From Neisseria sp. (GTDB lineage: Bacteria > Pseudomonadota > Gammaproteobacteria > Burkholderiales > Neisseriaceae), in NCBI RefSeq assembly GCF_030527965.1, contig NZ_JAUMZU010000013.1:16813-80812 (forward strand): a DNA stretch of 64,000 nt. The letters are read 5' to 3'. A program made the position numbers and the translations under genes. Within the stretch, counting starts at the first letter, position 1. Each line of letters opens with the position of its first letter. The notes beneath the pieces were generated by a model. That model was not told where the DNA came from and ran no database searches. It saw only the letters and a list, made by a program, of their open reading frames with translations. This document shows positions 9,044 through 16,776 of this stretch, one piece after another.

Positions 9044-9174
9044 ATCTTTTTACAGCCGCTTAATCTTTGCAGCACACTTCGCCGAATAAATAGCCGCCGC
9101 GGCATAATTCTTGTGCAGCAAACAGCTAAAAATTAAGCGTGCTTATTTATTGCGCTTACATCATCTGTTTGCGA

Positions 9175-9522
9175 TTACTGATCTTTAAACTTATCCAACA
9201 CCTCAACAGCCGAGCGCAAACGTTGCCATGCCAAACGTTGTTGATCGTGGAAAGCATTCCACAGCGCATCCTCGCTCATCACACTGTATTCGCCTTTGGT
9301 TTCCAGATTCAGCTTCAAGCCTTCGTCTAAAGCATCGTTATAGCGACTGTATTCACCGTCAAAATAGAATTTCTCCATTTTTTTGGCCAGCGCCATACCA
9401 CGTTTCCACTGCTCCTGCGCCGCTTCCAGCTGAGGCAGCAATTCCACCCATTGGCGATACGCTTCTTGTACTTCATCAATCCGCGCCTGAGCAGCAACGG
9501 GGTCTAAGGTTTTCTTTTTCAT
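9175..9522 (-). CDS. DUF4298 domain protein
   Basis: 115-residue soluble, mostly helical protein (KKKTLDPVAAQARIDEVQ, then LPQLEAAQEQWKRG). It resembles the DUF4298 family, of unknown function. ATG 9522 is chosen over an open upstream extension to 9561 because it has an AGAAAG ribosome site and starts the conserved part. A run of 22 A/T lies 38 bases upstream of this start, within its likely promoter or leader. Confidence 0.7.
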   Translation of the reverse strand: MKKKTLDPVAAQARIDEVQEAYRQWVELLPQLEAAQEQWKRGMALAKKMEKFYFDGEYSRYNDALDEGLKLNLETKGEYSVMSEDALWNAFHDQQRLAWQRLRSAVEVLDKFKDQ

Positions 9523-9559
9523 AGCGTTCTTTCTAAATGTTAAATGCCTGCCATATTTC

Positions 9560-9581
9560 AAAAAAAAAAAAAAAAAAAAAA
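9560..9581. repeat. Homopolymer of 22 A (T on minus strand)
   Basis: Uninterrupted run of 22 adenines between the DUF4298 gene start (9522, minus) and the end of the Rex-like island. Tracts this long slip readily during replication, so the length may vary between cells or be miscalled. Confidence 0.9.
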
Positions 9582-9665
9582 CAAACAGTCAGAGTCAGTA
9601 TTTTTAATATCGTATAAACAAGACTTAAACTTTAATCAGCTACATAGAATTAAATTATGTACTAT

Positions 9666-10148
9666 TCAAACTTTGGGACTTTTCTTTTCCAGAAGTTTCT
9701 TAAACTCTTCTTTTCTGAGTTGTATCAATTTATTTGGCAAAAATATTGAATATAACAGAGATAGAATAGCAAGCCAAAGATACATAACCTCAAGCACACA
9801 AATTAACAAACTATCTTTATAATTTGGATTATTCTTGAATAAAACCACTAAAAAAACAAGGATTAAAACACATATGTAGTTGTAGAACAAAAAAGTATGT
9901 TTAGTATACCTTTGTTCATGCAAATCTTGGCTTAATTTTAACCGCCTCCAATTGGCATTCTCATCAAATTTCATTTCAGAAAACAAAGTCATAATTGCTA
10001 TTAAAAAACCCGTGAGGATTGAGAATGCATTAACGATTAAATCAATAGCTTTTTCATTTCCATGAATCAAAGGCTGACCTAAAAAAGCCAACCAAAATGA
10101 TATGATAGCAAAAAAAACAAATCGAATCAGCGGCGTATATTTCTTCAT
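9666..10148 (-). CDS. Four-helix membrane protein, RexB-like architecture
   Basis: 160-residue inner-membrane protein of unknown family. Four hydrophobic helices lie at about residues 7-28, 38-60, 88-108 and 115-138, with a basic loop (NWRRLKLSQDLHEQRY) between helices 2 and 3 and a charged C-terminus (QLRKEEFKKLLEKKSPKV). Length, helix spacing and the helix-2 pattern SILTGFLIAIMTLF resemble lambda RexB (144 residues, four helices, SSYAGTMIAILIAALTF). Its start overlaps the stop of the upstream cytosolic gene by four bases, so it is co-translated. Base composition is far more AT-rich than the neighbours. RexB likeness is from memory and topology, not a search; KwaA of Kiwa is another four-helix possibility. 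Confidence 0.6.
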   Translation of the reverse strand: MKKYTPLIRFVFFAIISFWLAFLGQPLIHGNEKAIDLIVNAFSILTGFLIAIMTLFSEMKFDENANWRRLKLSQDLHEQRYTKHTFLFYNYICVLILVFLVVLFKNNPNYKDSLLICVLEVMYLWLAILSLLYSIFLPNKLIQLRKEEFKKLLEKKSPKV

Positions 10149-11161
10149 AATTCTATCAAATTAAGTTGCTCAAGCTCGTGAAAGTAATCACGAATTTGAT
10201 CAAATACTTCTGACTGACTTAAAGTATTTGTACCTTGATATTTTGTAATTTGAATTTTCTTAAACAAGCGCACATCCGTAGGACGAATTTTATCCCCTCT
10301 CCGTGTTTCAATATAAAATTCACTATCATTTTGATCTGATTCAACCACTTCCATTGCTTGTTGAGTAATAAATTCTTGGGCTTTAAGCGTAGCTCTCGTA
10401 TTTCCTTCCAAACTTAATTCTAAGCATACATGAATATCTTCAGCTGTCTTATTTTCCTCATCCGTTGCCTCTTCTTTCATTAATCTTCTACAAATACTAG
10501 CACCAATTTGTTTAAATTTCGTATAAAAATTACCTTCCAATTTTTCATTAAAATCAATCATAGATAATTGATGTATTGATGCATTAAGATGTAATTTCTT
10601 AGCTCCATATCTTTTAATTAATTCCAGATTATTAAGATTAGCAACAGGTTCAAAACACAAGTTTATTTTTGACAACTTACTTTTTTCACCAGAGGGGGTT
10701 GAGTTGATTATTTTATCATTTAATCTATTTAAATAAGTGCAAATACTTTCATGACGAAGTCCATTACCTACAAATAATATATGATGCTCATTTATATAAA
10801 GATATGCTTCTTTTGCCACATATGACTGGCCATTCGGCGGTGGCAAGCTATCACCTTCGTCATAAATGATTGGAGCATCATTATTCATTGTTCGCATATG
10901 CTCGCCTTTAACACCATGCACTATATGAATAGCAATCCCCTGTTTCTCTTTTTTAAGAGATTCATTCTGAATTTCCATATTGCTTAAAACAAAGTTAAGA
11001 TTTCTATATTGAATTCGATAGATAAAATCAAAATATTCAACTTGAGTGTCATTAACTGTGCTCGCGAAAGACAATAAACGACGCAAATGGTCCTCCAGAT
11101 CAAACCTAGATTGTTCTTGGGTAGAGCGTAAATATTGTATATTTTTTGAAATTTTTTTCAT
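10145..11161 (-). CDS. Cytosolic protein of a two-gene island, RexA-like candidate
   Basis: 338-residue soluble protein with no signal peptide or membrane helix. Not recognised with certainty. The segment EAYLYINEHHILFVGNGLR followed by CTYLNRLND is laid out like residues 38-70 of lambda RexA (strand-hairpin-strand, then a helix ending in Asn/Lys-rich residues). The gene order, cytosolic gene first and overlapping a four-helix membrane gene, is the rexA-rexB order. A further beta-rich region (DIHVCLELSLEGNTRA) and a helical C-terminus (FDQIRDYFHELEQL) follow. It is AT-rich and has no DUS, which suggests transfer. A membrane-effector abortive-infection pair is inferred. Confidence 0.55.
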   Translation of the reverse strand: MKKISKNIQYLRSTQEQSRFDLEDHLRRLLSFASTVNDTQVEYFDFIYRIQYRNLNFVLSNMEIQNESLKKEKQGIAIHIVHGVKGEHMRTMNNDAPIIYDEGDSLPPPNGQSYVAKEAYLYINEHHILFVGNGLRHESICTYLNRLNDKIINSTPSGEKSKLSKINLCFEPVANLNNLELIKRYGAKKLHLNASIHQLSMIDFNEKLEGNFYTKFKQIGASICRRLMKEEATDEENKTAEDIHVCLELSLEGNTRATLKAQEFITQQAMEVVESDQNDSEFYIETRRGDKIRPTDVRLFKKIQITKYQGTNTLSQSEVFDQIRDYFHELEQLNLIEL

Positions 11162-11229
11162 TTATTACTTTCCGAATTCAATTTAAAGAATAACTTGTAT
11201 CACATTAATGGTTTTATAGAAATAAGCTA

Positions 11230-14200
11230 TTACATACTACCCCACTCCTTCCTCAGCCTCTTAACCGACACCGGACTAGGCGTTTTCAACTCCTGCGCAA
11301 ACAATGATACACGTAATTCTTCCAGCTGCCATTTAAACATTATCAGGCCGTCTGAAAGCGGCTGGTTTTGTTTTTGCAGAGCGTCAGCTTTTTCTTGCCA
11401 CATTTGTTCCAATTCTTGAATTTCCGCTTCTCTTGCCGCGTCGCGGGCGGGGTTGGCGGAGTATTTTTCCATGCGCAAGGTCATGGCTTTGAGGTACACG
11501 GGCAGGCGCGGCCATTGTGTCCACGGCGTGCGGGTAGCAAAACCGGCGGCGAGCAGGGTTTGCAGGCGGTTGCGCAGCAGTTGGGTAAGCAGGTGTTTGC
11601 CGAGTTTGCCGTTAAGCTCGGTATAGGCGGCGGCAGTATCTTGCAGGTAGCGCGATAAGGCTTCTTTTACGGCGGGCAGGCGGCTGCGGGCGCGTTTGAT
11701 TTGTTCTTTAAAGGCTTTTTCGTTGCGCGGCAGTTCGTCTTCGCCGATAAAGGCGCGGTCGCAGATGGCGGTAGTCAGGTCGTCGCGCAAGGTGTCGGCG
11801 CTAATGTGTTTCAGCAGCATGGCAGCTTGGGTAAAGCCGTTGATGCCTTTGCCGAGGTCTTTCATATGCTCTTTTAATTGCAATTGCATCAGAGCAATCA
11901 CGCCTTGGCGGTGGGCTTGGGCGGCGGCTTCAGCGGTATCGAACAGGCGCAGGGCGATGTTGCCGTTTTTTTCTTTTTGCAGGGCAAGGTAGCCGGTTAG
12001 CTGCTGCTTGCCGCGGGCAAATTTGATGGATTCGGGCAAGGTGCCGATATCCCATGATGTAACGTTGTCGCGCTCGAATTCTTGAGTGTTGTCGCGAAAG
12101 GTAACGGCAGCAGCTTGGCCAAACTCTTGTTGCAGCTGGTGCAGCTTGCGCCCGATGGTCAATTCTTGCCCGCCGTCGTCAATCACGCGCAGGTTGAAAT
12201 AGCAATGGGCGGGCAGCTCGTGCGCCGTCCATTCATCGAGATTGATTTGTTCGAGCAGGCGCATATCGCCGGCGGTTTTGGCGATAAAACGGGCAAGCTG
12301 GGGGATAATCGCTTCGTTGCGGTTGGGATTGCTTTCGAGAAAACGGGTGGTAAATTCCGGCACCGGTACGCAGATGCGGCGGATTTGCTTGGGCAGGGCT
12401 TTGATAAGCAATTGTATTTTTTCGCGCAACATGCCGGGCACCAGCCATTCCAAGCTGGCAGGATTCAGGCGGTTTAGCACGGGCAGCGGCAGGCTGAGGG
12501 TAACGCCGTCGAGCGGATGGTGCGGCTCGAAGCGGTAGCTGAGTTTGAATTTGCCGTCGGCGGTTTTCCAATAATGGGGAAACTGCTCTTCGGTGATGTG
12601 AGCAGCGGCATGCTGCATCAGGTCGTCGCGGGTCAGAAACAACAGGCGCGGGTTGGCACGTTCGGCGGTTTTCAGCCATGCTTGGAAGGTGCGCAAATCA
12701 GCAAGGGGTTTGCCATTTTTTTCAGGCAGGCTTTGTTGATGTTTATTTGAAAGGCTGTCTGAAACATCGGCAGTTGCGGCGGCTGGTTCTGCTTGGTGTT
12801 GATGATTGCCCGGCAGATTGCCTTCGTGTTGTTGCTGCGGCAGGCGTTCTTCATTACCGCCTGAAAGCATGTTTTCAGACAGGCTCTCGCCTGCGATATA
12901 AAGCTGCGGCAACCTTTGATGATAAAAATCAAATAGGGCTTCTTCGTCCACCAATACATCTTGCCGCCGCGATTTGTGTTCCAACTCGGCAATCTCGCGA
13001 ATCAGCTTTTTGTTGTGCACAAAAAAATCGGCTTTCAAATCGCATTCCTGCGCCACCAGCGCGCCACGGATAAACAATTCACGCGCTTCTTCGGGCGCAA
13101 CCCGACCGTAAGCAATCGGGCGACGCGGCAATACGGTCAGGCCGTAGAGGGTAACGCGTTCGCTGGCCACCACTTCGCCACGTTTCTGCGACCAATGCGG
13201 TTCGAAATAATGATGGCGCACCAGATGCGGCGCTTCGGCTTCTACCCATTCGGGCTGGATTTGCGCGACATCACGGGCATAGAGTTTGGTGGTTTCGGTC
13301 AATTCTGCCGCCATTATCCATTTTGGTTTGCTTTTAAACAAAGCCGAGGCGGGGAACAGATGAAAATGGCTGCCGCGCGCGCCGAGATAATCATGACCTT
13401 CGGGCGATTTCATGCCGATATTGGCAATCAGACCGGTCAGCAGGGCGCGGTGGATTTGTTCGTATCCCGTTTCTTTGGCGGCGCGAATGTTCGCCCGATG
13501 CTGCTTTTTATCCAGCTCTTTTTGCTTCCGTTTCGCCGATAAATCTTGATCGCCGGTGTTTTCAGACAGGCTTAGCTGCGCTTGGGCGGGAGGCCGTCTG
13601 AAAACGTTTTCTTTATTAGCCAAGCCCATTTCCACGGCAATATCGGCCAGCTGTTTGTGCAATTCGCGCCACTCGCGTATGCGCAGATGCGAAAGAAAAT
13701 ATTGATGGCACCACTGCACCAACTGTTTATTGCTCAGCCCCTTATCACGCTCGCGCTGAAAGCTGTCCCAAATATTCAGATAAGCCAGAAAATCGGATTG
13801 CTTGTCGGTAAAACGTTCGTGTGCTTTGGCGGCTGCCTCGCGCGCTTCCAACGGGCGCTCGCGCGGGTCTTGAATCGACAGCGCCGCCACAATCACCAGC
13901 ATTTCCTGCACGCAATCGTGTTTTTTCGCCGCCAACAGCATACGGCTGATTTTCGGGTCTATCGGCAGCCGCGACATTTGTTTGCCCAAGGCGGTGAGGC
14001 GGTTTTGCTCGTTGACCGCACCTAATTCCAGCAATACTTGAAAACCGTCGTTGATATAACGCTGGTCGGGCGCTTCTAAAAACGGAAACGCCGCCACGTC
14101 GCCCAAATTCAACGCTGCCATCCGCAAAATCACCGCCGCCAGATTGCTGCGGATGATTTCCGGATCGGTGAACTCGGGACGCTGATTGAAATCATCTTCC

Positions 14201-15396
14201 GCATATAGGCGGATGCACACGCCTGCCGACACACGACCGCAACGCCCGGCCCGCTGCCGCGCCGCCGCCTGCGAGATTTTTTCCACATGCAACTGCTCCA
14301 CCTTGGCGCGCGCCGAATAGCGTTTAACCCGCGCCAAGCCGGTATCAATCACATATTTGATGCCCGGCACCGTCAGCGAAGTTTCTGCCACATTGGTAGC
14401 CAATACAATACGCCGCTTGCTGCCTGAAGGACGAAAAATCTTGTGCTGCTCGGCATTGGAAAGCCGAGCAAACAACGGCAGAATGTCATCGTTGCGGCGC
14501 AAAGTCGACTTGCGCAAAGCTTCCGCCGCTTCACGGATTTCGCGTTCTCCAGGCAAAAATACCAAAATATCGCCTGCGCCCAAACGCGCCAATTCGTCGG
14601 CGGCATCGACAATCGCATCGGCGGTTTCCATCTCCGCCTCATCTTCATCCTGCGCGTGCAGCGGACGGTAGAGAATCTCAACCGGAAAAGTACGTCCGCT
14701 CACTTCCAGCACCGGCGCATTGTTGAAATGCTTGGAGAAACGCTCGGCATCAATGGTGGCCGACGTAATGATGACTTTCAAATCAGGGCGGCGCGGCAGC
14801 AGTTGTTTCAAATAGCCCAACAGAAAATCAATGTTCAGGCTGCGCTCGTGCGCTTCGTCGATAATCAGCGTATCGTAAGCCGTCAAATAACGGTCGGTTT
14901 GTGTTTCCGCCAGCAAAATACCGTCGGTCATCAGCTTGATATAGGCATCGCGCGAAGTGTTATCGTTAAAGCGAACCTTATAGCCGACACTCTGCCCGAT
15001 AGGCTGCCCCAATTCCTCCGCAATCCGCTCTGCCACCGAACGCGCCGCCAAACGCCGCGGCTGCGTGTGCCCAATCAAACCGGCCGCCCCGCGACCCAAC
15101 TCTAAACAAATCTTCGGCAACTGCGTGGTTTTACCCGAACCCGTTTCGCCGCAGATAATGGTTACCTGATGATTGGCAATGGCATTTTTAATGTCGCTCA
15201 ACCGCTCGTGTACCGGCAGGCTGCCTGAAAACACAGGCTTAGGCAAATTGGCTTGGCGCTTCAGATAAATGTCGTGCGATTTTTGATATTTTTCTTCAAC
15301 TCTGGCCAACCCGCCGAATTTTTTCGGATTTTTAAAAGCGGATTGCAGAAAATGACGGTCTTTAGCAAGCGTTAAGGAAAGATCAGGATGCGGCAT
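11230..15396 (-). CDS. hrpA: ATP-dependent RNA helicase HrpA
   Basis: 1388-residue DEAH-box helicase involved in translation rescue and mRNA processing. Walker A GETGSGKT is at residues 83-90 and the DEAH box (IIDEAHERS) at 180-183; SAT, helicase C, HA2, OB and the long DUF3418 C-terminal region follow. It is longer than E. coli HrpA (1300) because of low-complexity linkers around 590-620 and 820-880, several of them formed by DUS words translated as SLSEN or similar. Start ATG 15396 (MPHPDLSL) is followed by normal family sequence. Words of other DUS dialects occur in it at 11345, 13591 and 15218. Confidence 0.95.
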   Translation of the reverse strand: MPHPDLSLTLAKDRHFLQSAFKNPKKFGGLARVEEKYQKSHDIYLKRQANLPKPVFSGSLPVHERLSDIKNAIANHQVTIICGETGSGKTTQLPKICLELGRGAAGLIGHTQPRRLAARSVAERIAEELGQPIGQSVGYKVRFNDNTSRDAYIKLMTDGILLAETQTDRYLTAYDTLIIDEAHERSLNIDFLLGYLKQLLPRRPDLKVIITSATIDAERFSKHFNNAPVLEVSGRTFPVEILYRPLHAQDEDEAEMETADAIVDAADELARLGAGDILVFLPGEREIREAAEALRKSTLRRNDDILPLFARLSNAEQHKIFRPSGSKRRIVLATNVAETSLTVPGIKYVIDTGLARVKRYSARAKVEQLHVEKISQAAARQRAGRCGRVSAGVCIRLYAEDDFNQRPEFTDPEIIRSNLAAVILRMAALNLGDVAAFPFLEAPDQRYINDGFQVLLELGAVNEQNRLTALGKQMSRLPIDPKISRMLLAAKKHDCVQEMLVIVAALSIQDPRERPLEAREAAAKAHERFTDKQSDFLAYLNIWDSFQRERDKGLSNKQLVQWCHQYFLSHLRIREWRELHKQLADIAVEMGLANKENVFRRPPAQAQLSLSENTGDQDLSAKRKQKELDKKQHRANIRAAKETGYEQIHRALLTGLIANIGMKSPEGHDYLGARGSHFHLFPASALFKSKPKWIMAAELTETTKLYARDVAQIQPEWVEAEAPHLVRHHYFEPHWSQKRGEVVASERVTLYGLTVLPRRPIAYGRVAPEEARELFIRGALVAQECDLKADFFVHNKKLIREIAELEHKSRRQDVLVDEEALFDFYHQRLPQLYIAGESLSENMLSGGNEERLPQQQHEGNLPGNHQHQAEPAAATADVSDSLSNKHQQSLPEKNGKPLADLRTFQAWLKTAERANPRLLFLTRDDLMQHAAAHITEEQFPHYWKTADGKFKLSYRFEPHHPLDGVTLSLPLPVLNRLNPASLEWLVPGMLREKIQLLIKALPKQIRRICVPVPEFTTRFLESNPNRNEAIIPQLARFIAKTAGDMRLLEQINLDEWTAHELPAHCYFNLRVIDDGGQELTIGRKLHQLQQEFGQAAAVTFRDNTQEFERDNVTSWDIGTLPESIKFARGKQQLTGYLALQKEKNGNIALRLFDTAEAAAQAHRQGVIALMQLQLKEHMKDLGKGINGFTQAAMLLKHISADTLRDDLTTAICDRAFIGEDELPRNEKAFKEQIKRARSRLPAVKEALSRYLQDTAAAYTELNGKLGKHLLTQLLRNRLQTLLAAGFATRTPWTQWPRLPVYLKAMTLRMEKYSANPARDAAREAEIQELEQMWQEKADALQKQNQPLSDGLIMFKWQLEELRVSLFAQELKTPSPVSVKRLRKEWGSM
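11345..11356 (+). repeat. AG-DUS (meningococcal dialect) inside hrpA
   Basis: Exact AGGCCGTCTGAA, the AG-DUS of N. meningitidis/gonorrhoeae, not the host dialect AGCCTGTCTGAA or TGCCTGTCTGAA. Confidence 0.85.
13561..13572 (-). repeat. Host-dialect DUS inside hrpA
   Basis: Complement reads AGCCTGTCTGAA. In the hrpA frame it contributes the residues SLSEN. It lies 18 bases from a foreign-dialect DUS. Confidence 0.85.
13591..13602 (+). repeat. AG-DUS (meningococcal dialect) inside hrpA
   Basis: Exact AGGCCGTCTGAA, translated as part of FRRPP on the hrpA strand, next to the host-dialect copy at 13561. Confidence 0.85.
15218..15229 (+). repeat. AG-simDUS (Simonsiella dialect) inside hrpA
   Basis: Exact AGGCTGCCTGAA near the 5' end of hrpA, the word described for Simonsiella muelleri. 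Confidence 0.7.
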
Positions 15397-15441
15397 AATG
15401 GAAGAGGAAATTTAAATAAAACAAAGAGAATGATTATAGCA

Positions 15442-15473
15442 GAAGCCTGTCTGAAAACTTTCAGACAGGCTTC
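15442..15473. terminator. Inverted DUS pair between hrpA and tRNA-fMet
   Basis: GAAGCCTGTCTGAAA and complement around a short loop. It sits between two diverging units (hrpA minus, tRNA plus), so it does not follow any gene end seen here. Confidence 0.6.
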
Positions 15474-15546
15474 CGTTTATTCGCTATCGGCCTGCATGTG
15501 CCGCCTCATCAAAAATATTGAAATACCTTCTAAATACAAAAAACAT

Positions 15547-15575
15547 TTGACAGCAGAATAAAAACCCCATATAGT
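15547..15575 (+). promoter_or_regulatory. Promoter of tRNA-fMet
   Basis: TTGACA (15547-15552), 17-base spacer, TATAGT (15570-15575): almost perfect sigma-70 elements. The C-rich stretch after the -10 (TCGCTCC) resembles the discriminator of stringently controlled stable-RNA promoters. The tRNA begins 14 bases after the -10. Confidence 0.85.
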
Positions 15576-15588
15576 TCGCTCCTTCAGA

Positions 15589-15665
<77 letters not shown>

Positions 15666-15671
15666 AATACA

Positions 15672-15702
15672 AAAACGCCTTGCTTTTCGAGCAAGGCGTT
15701 TT
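15672..15702 (+). terminator. Intrinsic terminator of tRNA-fMet
   Basis: Stem AAAACGCCTTGCT / AGCAAGGCGTTTT with a five-base loop and trailing T residues, starting seven bases after the CCA end. Unusually for this window it is not built from DUS. Confidence 0.85.
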
Positions 15703-15733
15703 GCTTTACCTTGCATCAAATCAATCTATGAAT

Positions 15734-15761
15734 ATGACATAATACAAATTTGTGTTATACT
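15734..15761 (+). promoter_or_regulatory. Candidate promoter of the LytTR regulator gene
   Basis: ATGACA, 16-base spacer, TATACT, about 150 bases before the start at 15909. The long leader between them is AT-rich and otherwise featureless. Confidence 0.45.
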
Positions 15762-15908
15762 AGAACATTATTTAGGCGTTACTATCGCTTAAAACAACCC
15801 AACAAAAGTGAATTATCGCTAATTTATGTAGTTATACGATTAAATATTGATATCCGCAGCTTCCCGCGGTACGATATTATTATTTCAACTAATCAATAAA
15901 AAAATACT

Positions 15909-16640
15909 ATGCCCAGCGCAATTATTGTAGAAGATGAAATTTTGGCTGCAGAACGTTTACGCGTCTTGCTCGAAGAATGCCAAGTGGTATTGTTAAAAAC
16001 GTTCCACCATGCGCAACCTGCTTTGGAATGGTTAAGCGTGCACGAAGTGGATATCGTTTTTGCCGATATCGGCTTGCCCGAAATGGACGGCTTGGAATTT
16101 GTAGGCAGGATTAAGCGGATTGCAAAAAAGCAGCCGCACGTAATCTTTACCACCGCCTACGAAGAACATGCCCTGCGTGCATTCGAGCTGGCGGTGGCCG
16201 ATTATCTGCTCAAGCCGATTAAACTGACACGTCTGCAAACGGCTCTGGCCCGAGTCAACGAAAAAGAGGAAGAAGAAGCCGGCGGCTTTACTCATTTCAA
16301 AGTGTTCAGCCGCGACCGCATGGTAGAAATCCCGTGGCAGCAGGCTCGCTATCTTCTGGCCGAACATAAAACGGTATTCCTGTTTACCGGAGACGGCAAA
16401 AGCTATGATTTGCCCAAAACGCTGGTGCACTGGGAAGAAGTGTTGGGCGACAAGGTTATCCGCGTGCACCGCAATGCGCTGGTGTTCCGCCACACGCTGG
16501 ATTGCCTGATACGCTTGGACGACGACGACGACGAAGGCAACGCCAGCTGGGGTGCCCAAGTACTGGATATTCCCGAGCCGCTCCCCATCAGCCGCCGCCA
16601 GCTTTCGGCCATCCGCCGAATCCTGCGAGACAACGGTTAA
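15909..16640 (+). CDS. LytTR-family response regulator (AlgR-like)
   Basis: 243-residue transcription regulator. The receiver domain (1-120) has acidic residues VEDE at 7-10, phospho-acceptor Asp53 (FADIGLPEMDG) and Lys102 (LLKPI). The C-terminal LytTR DNA-binding domain covers about 130-243 (FSRDRMVEIPW, VIRVHRNALV, PISRRQLSAIRR). An acidic Asp run (LDDDDDEG) interrupts the LytTR domain. Relatives include AlgR of Pseudomonas and the AlgR-like protein of Neisseria. No sensor kinase gene is adjacent. A DUS terminator follows. Confidence 0.85.
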   Translation: MPSAIIVEDEILAAERLRVLLEECQVVLLKTFHHAQPALEWLSVHEVDIVFADIGLPEMDGLEFVGRIKRIAKKQPHVIFTTAYEEHALRAFELAVADYLLKPIKLTRLQTALARVNEKEEEEAGGFTHFKVFSRDRMVEIPWQQARYLLAEHKTVFLFTGDGKSYDLPKTLVHWEEVLGDKVIRVHRNALVFRHTLDCLIRLDDDDDEGNASWGAQVLDIPEPLPISRRQLSAIRRILRDNG

Positions 16641-16653
16641 GCGATATTTTTTT

Positions 16654-16685
16654 AAATGCCTGTCTGAATTGTCAGACAGGCATTT
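16654..16685. terminator. Inverted DUS pair terminating the LytTR regulator
   Basis: AAATGCCTGTCTGA and complement with a four-base loop, 13 bases after the stop codon. Confidence 0.8.
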
Positions 16686-16776
16686 GCTTGTTCCACATCA
16701 TGATACTGTACCAAACACACATGAATAATCAGAGTACAATAAGATTTTATTGCAAGCGATCGGATGGTAGCGGTTT

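Noticed and set aside
9544..9822. Plus-strand open frame running through the poly-A tract
   Set aside because: It translates to a lysine run from the homopolymer and is antisense to the membrane gene.
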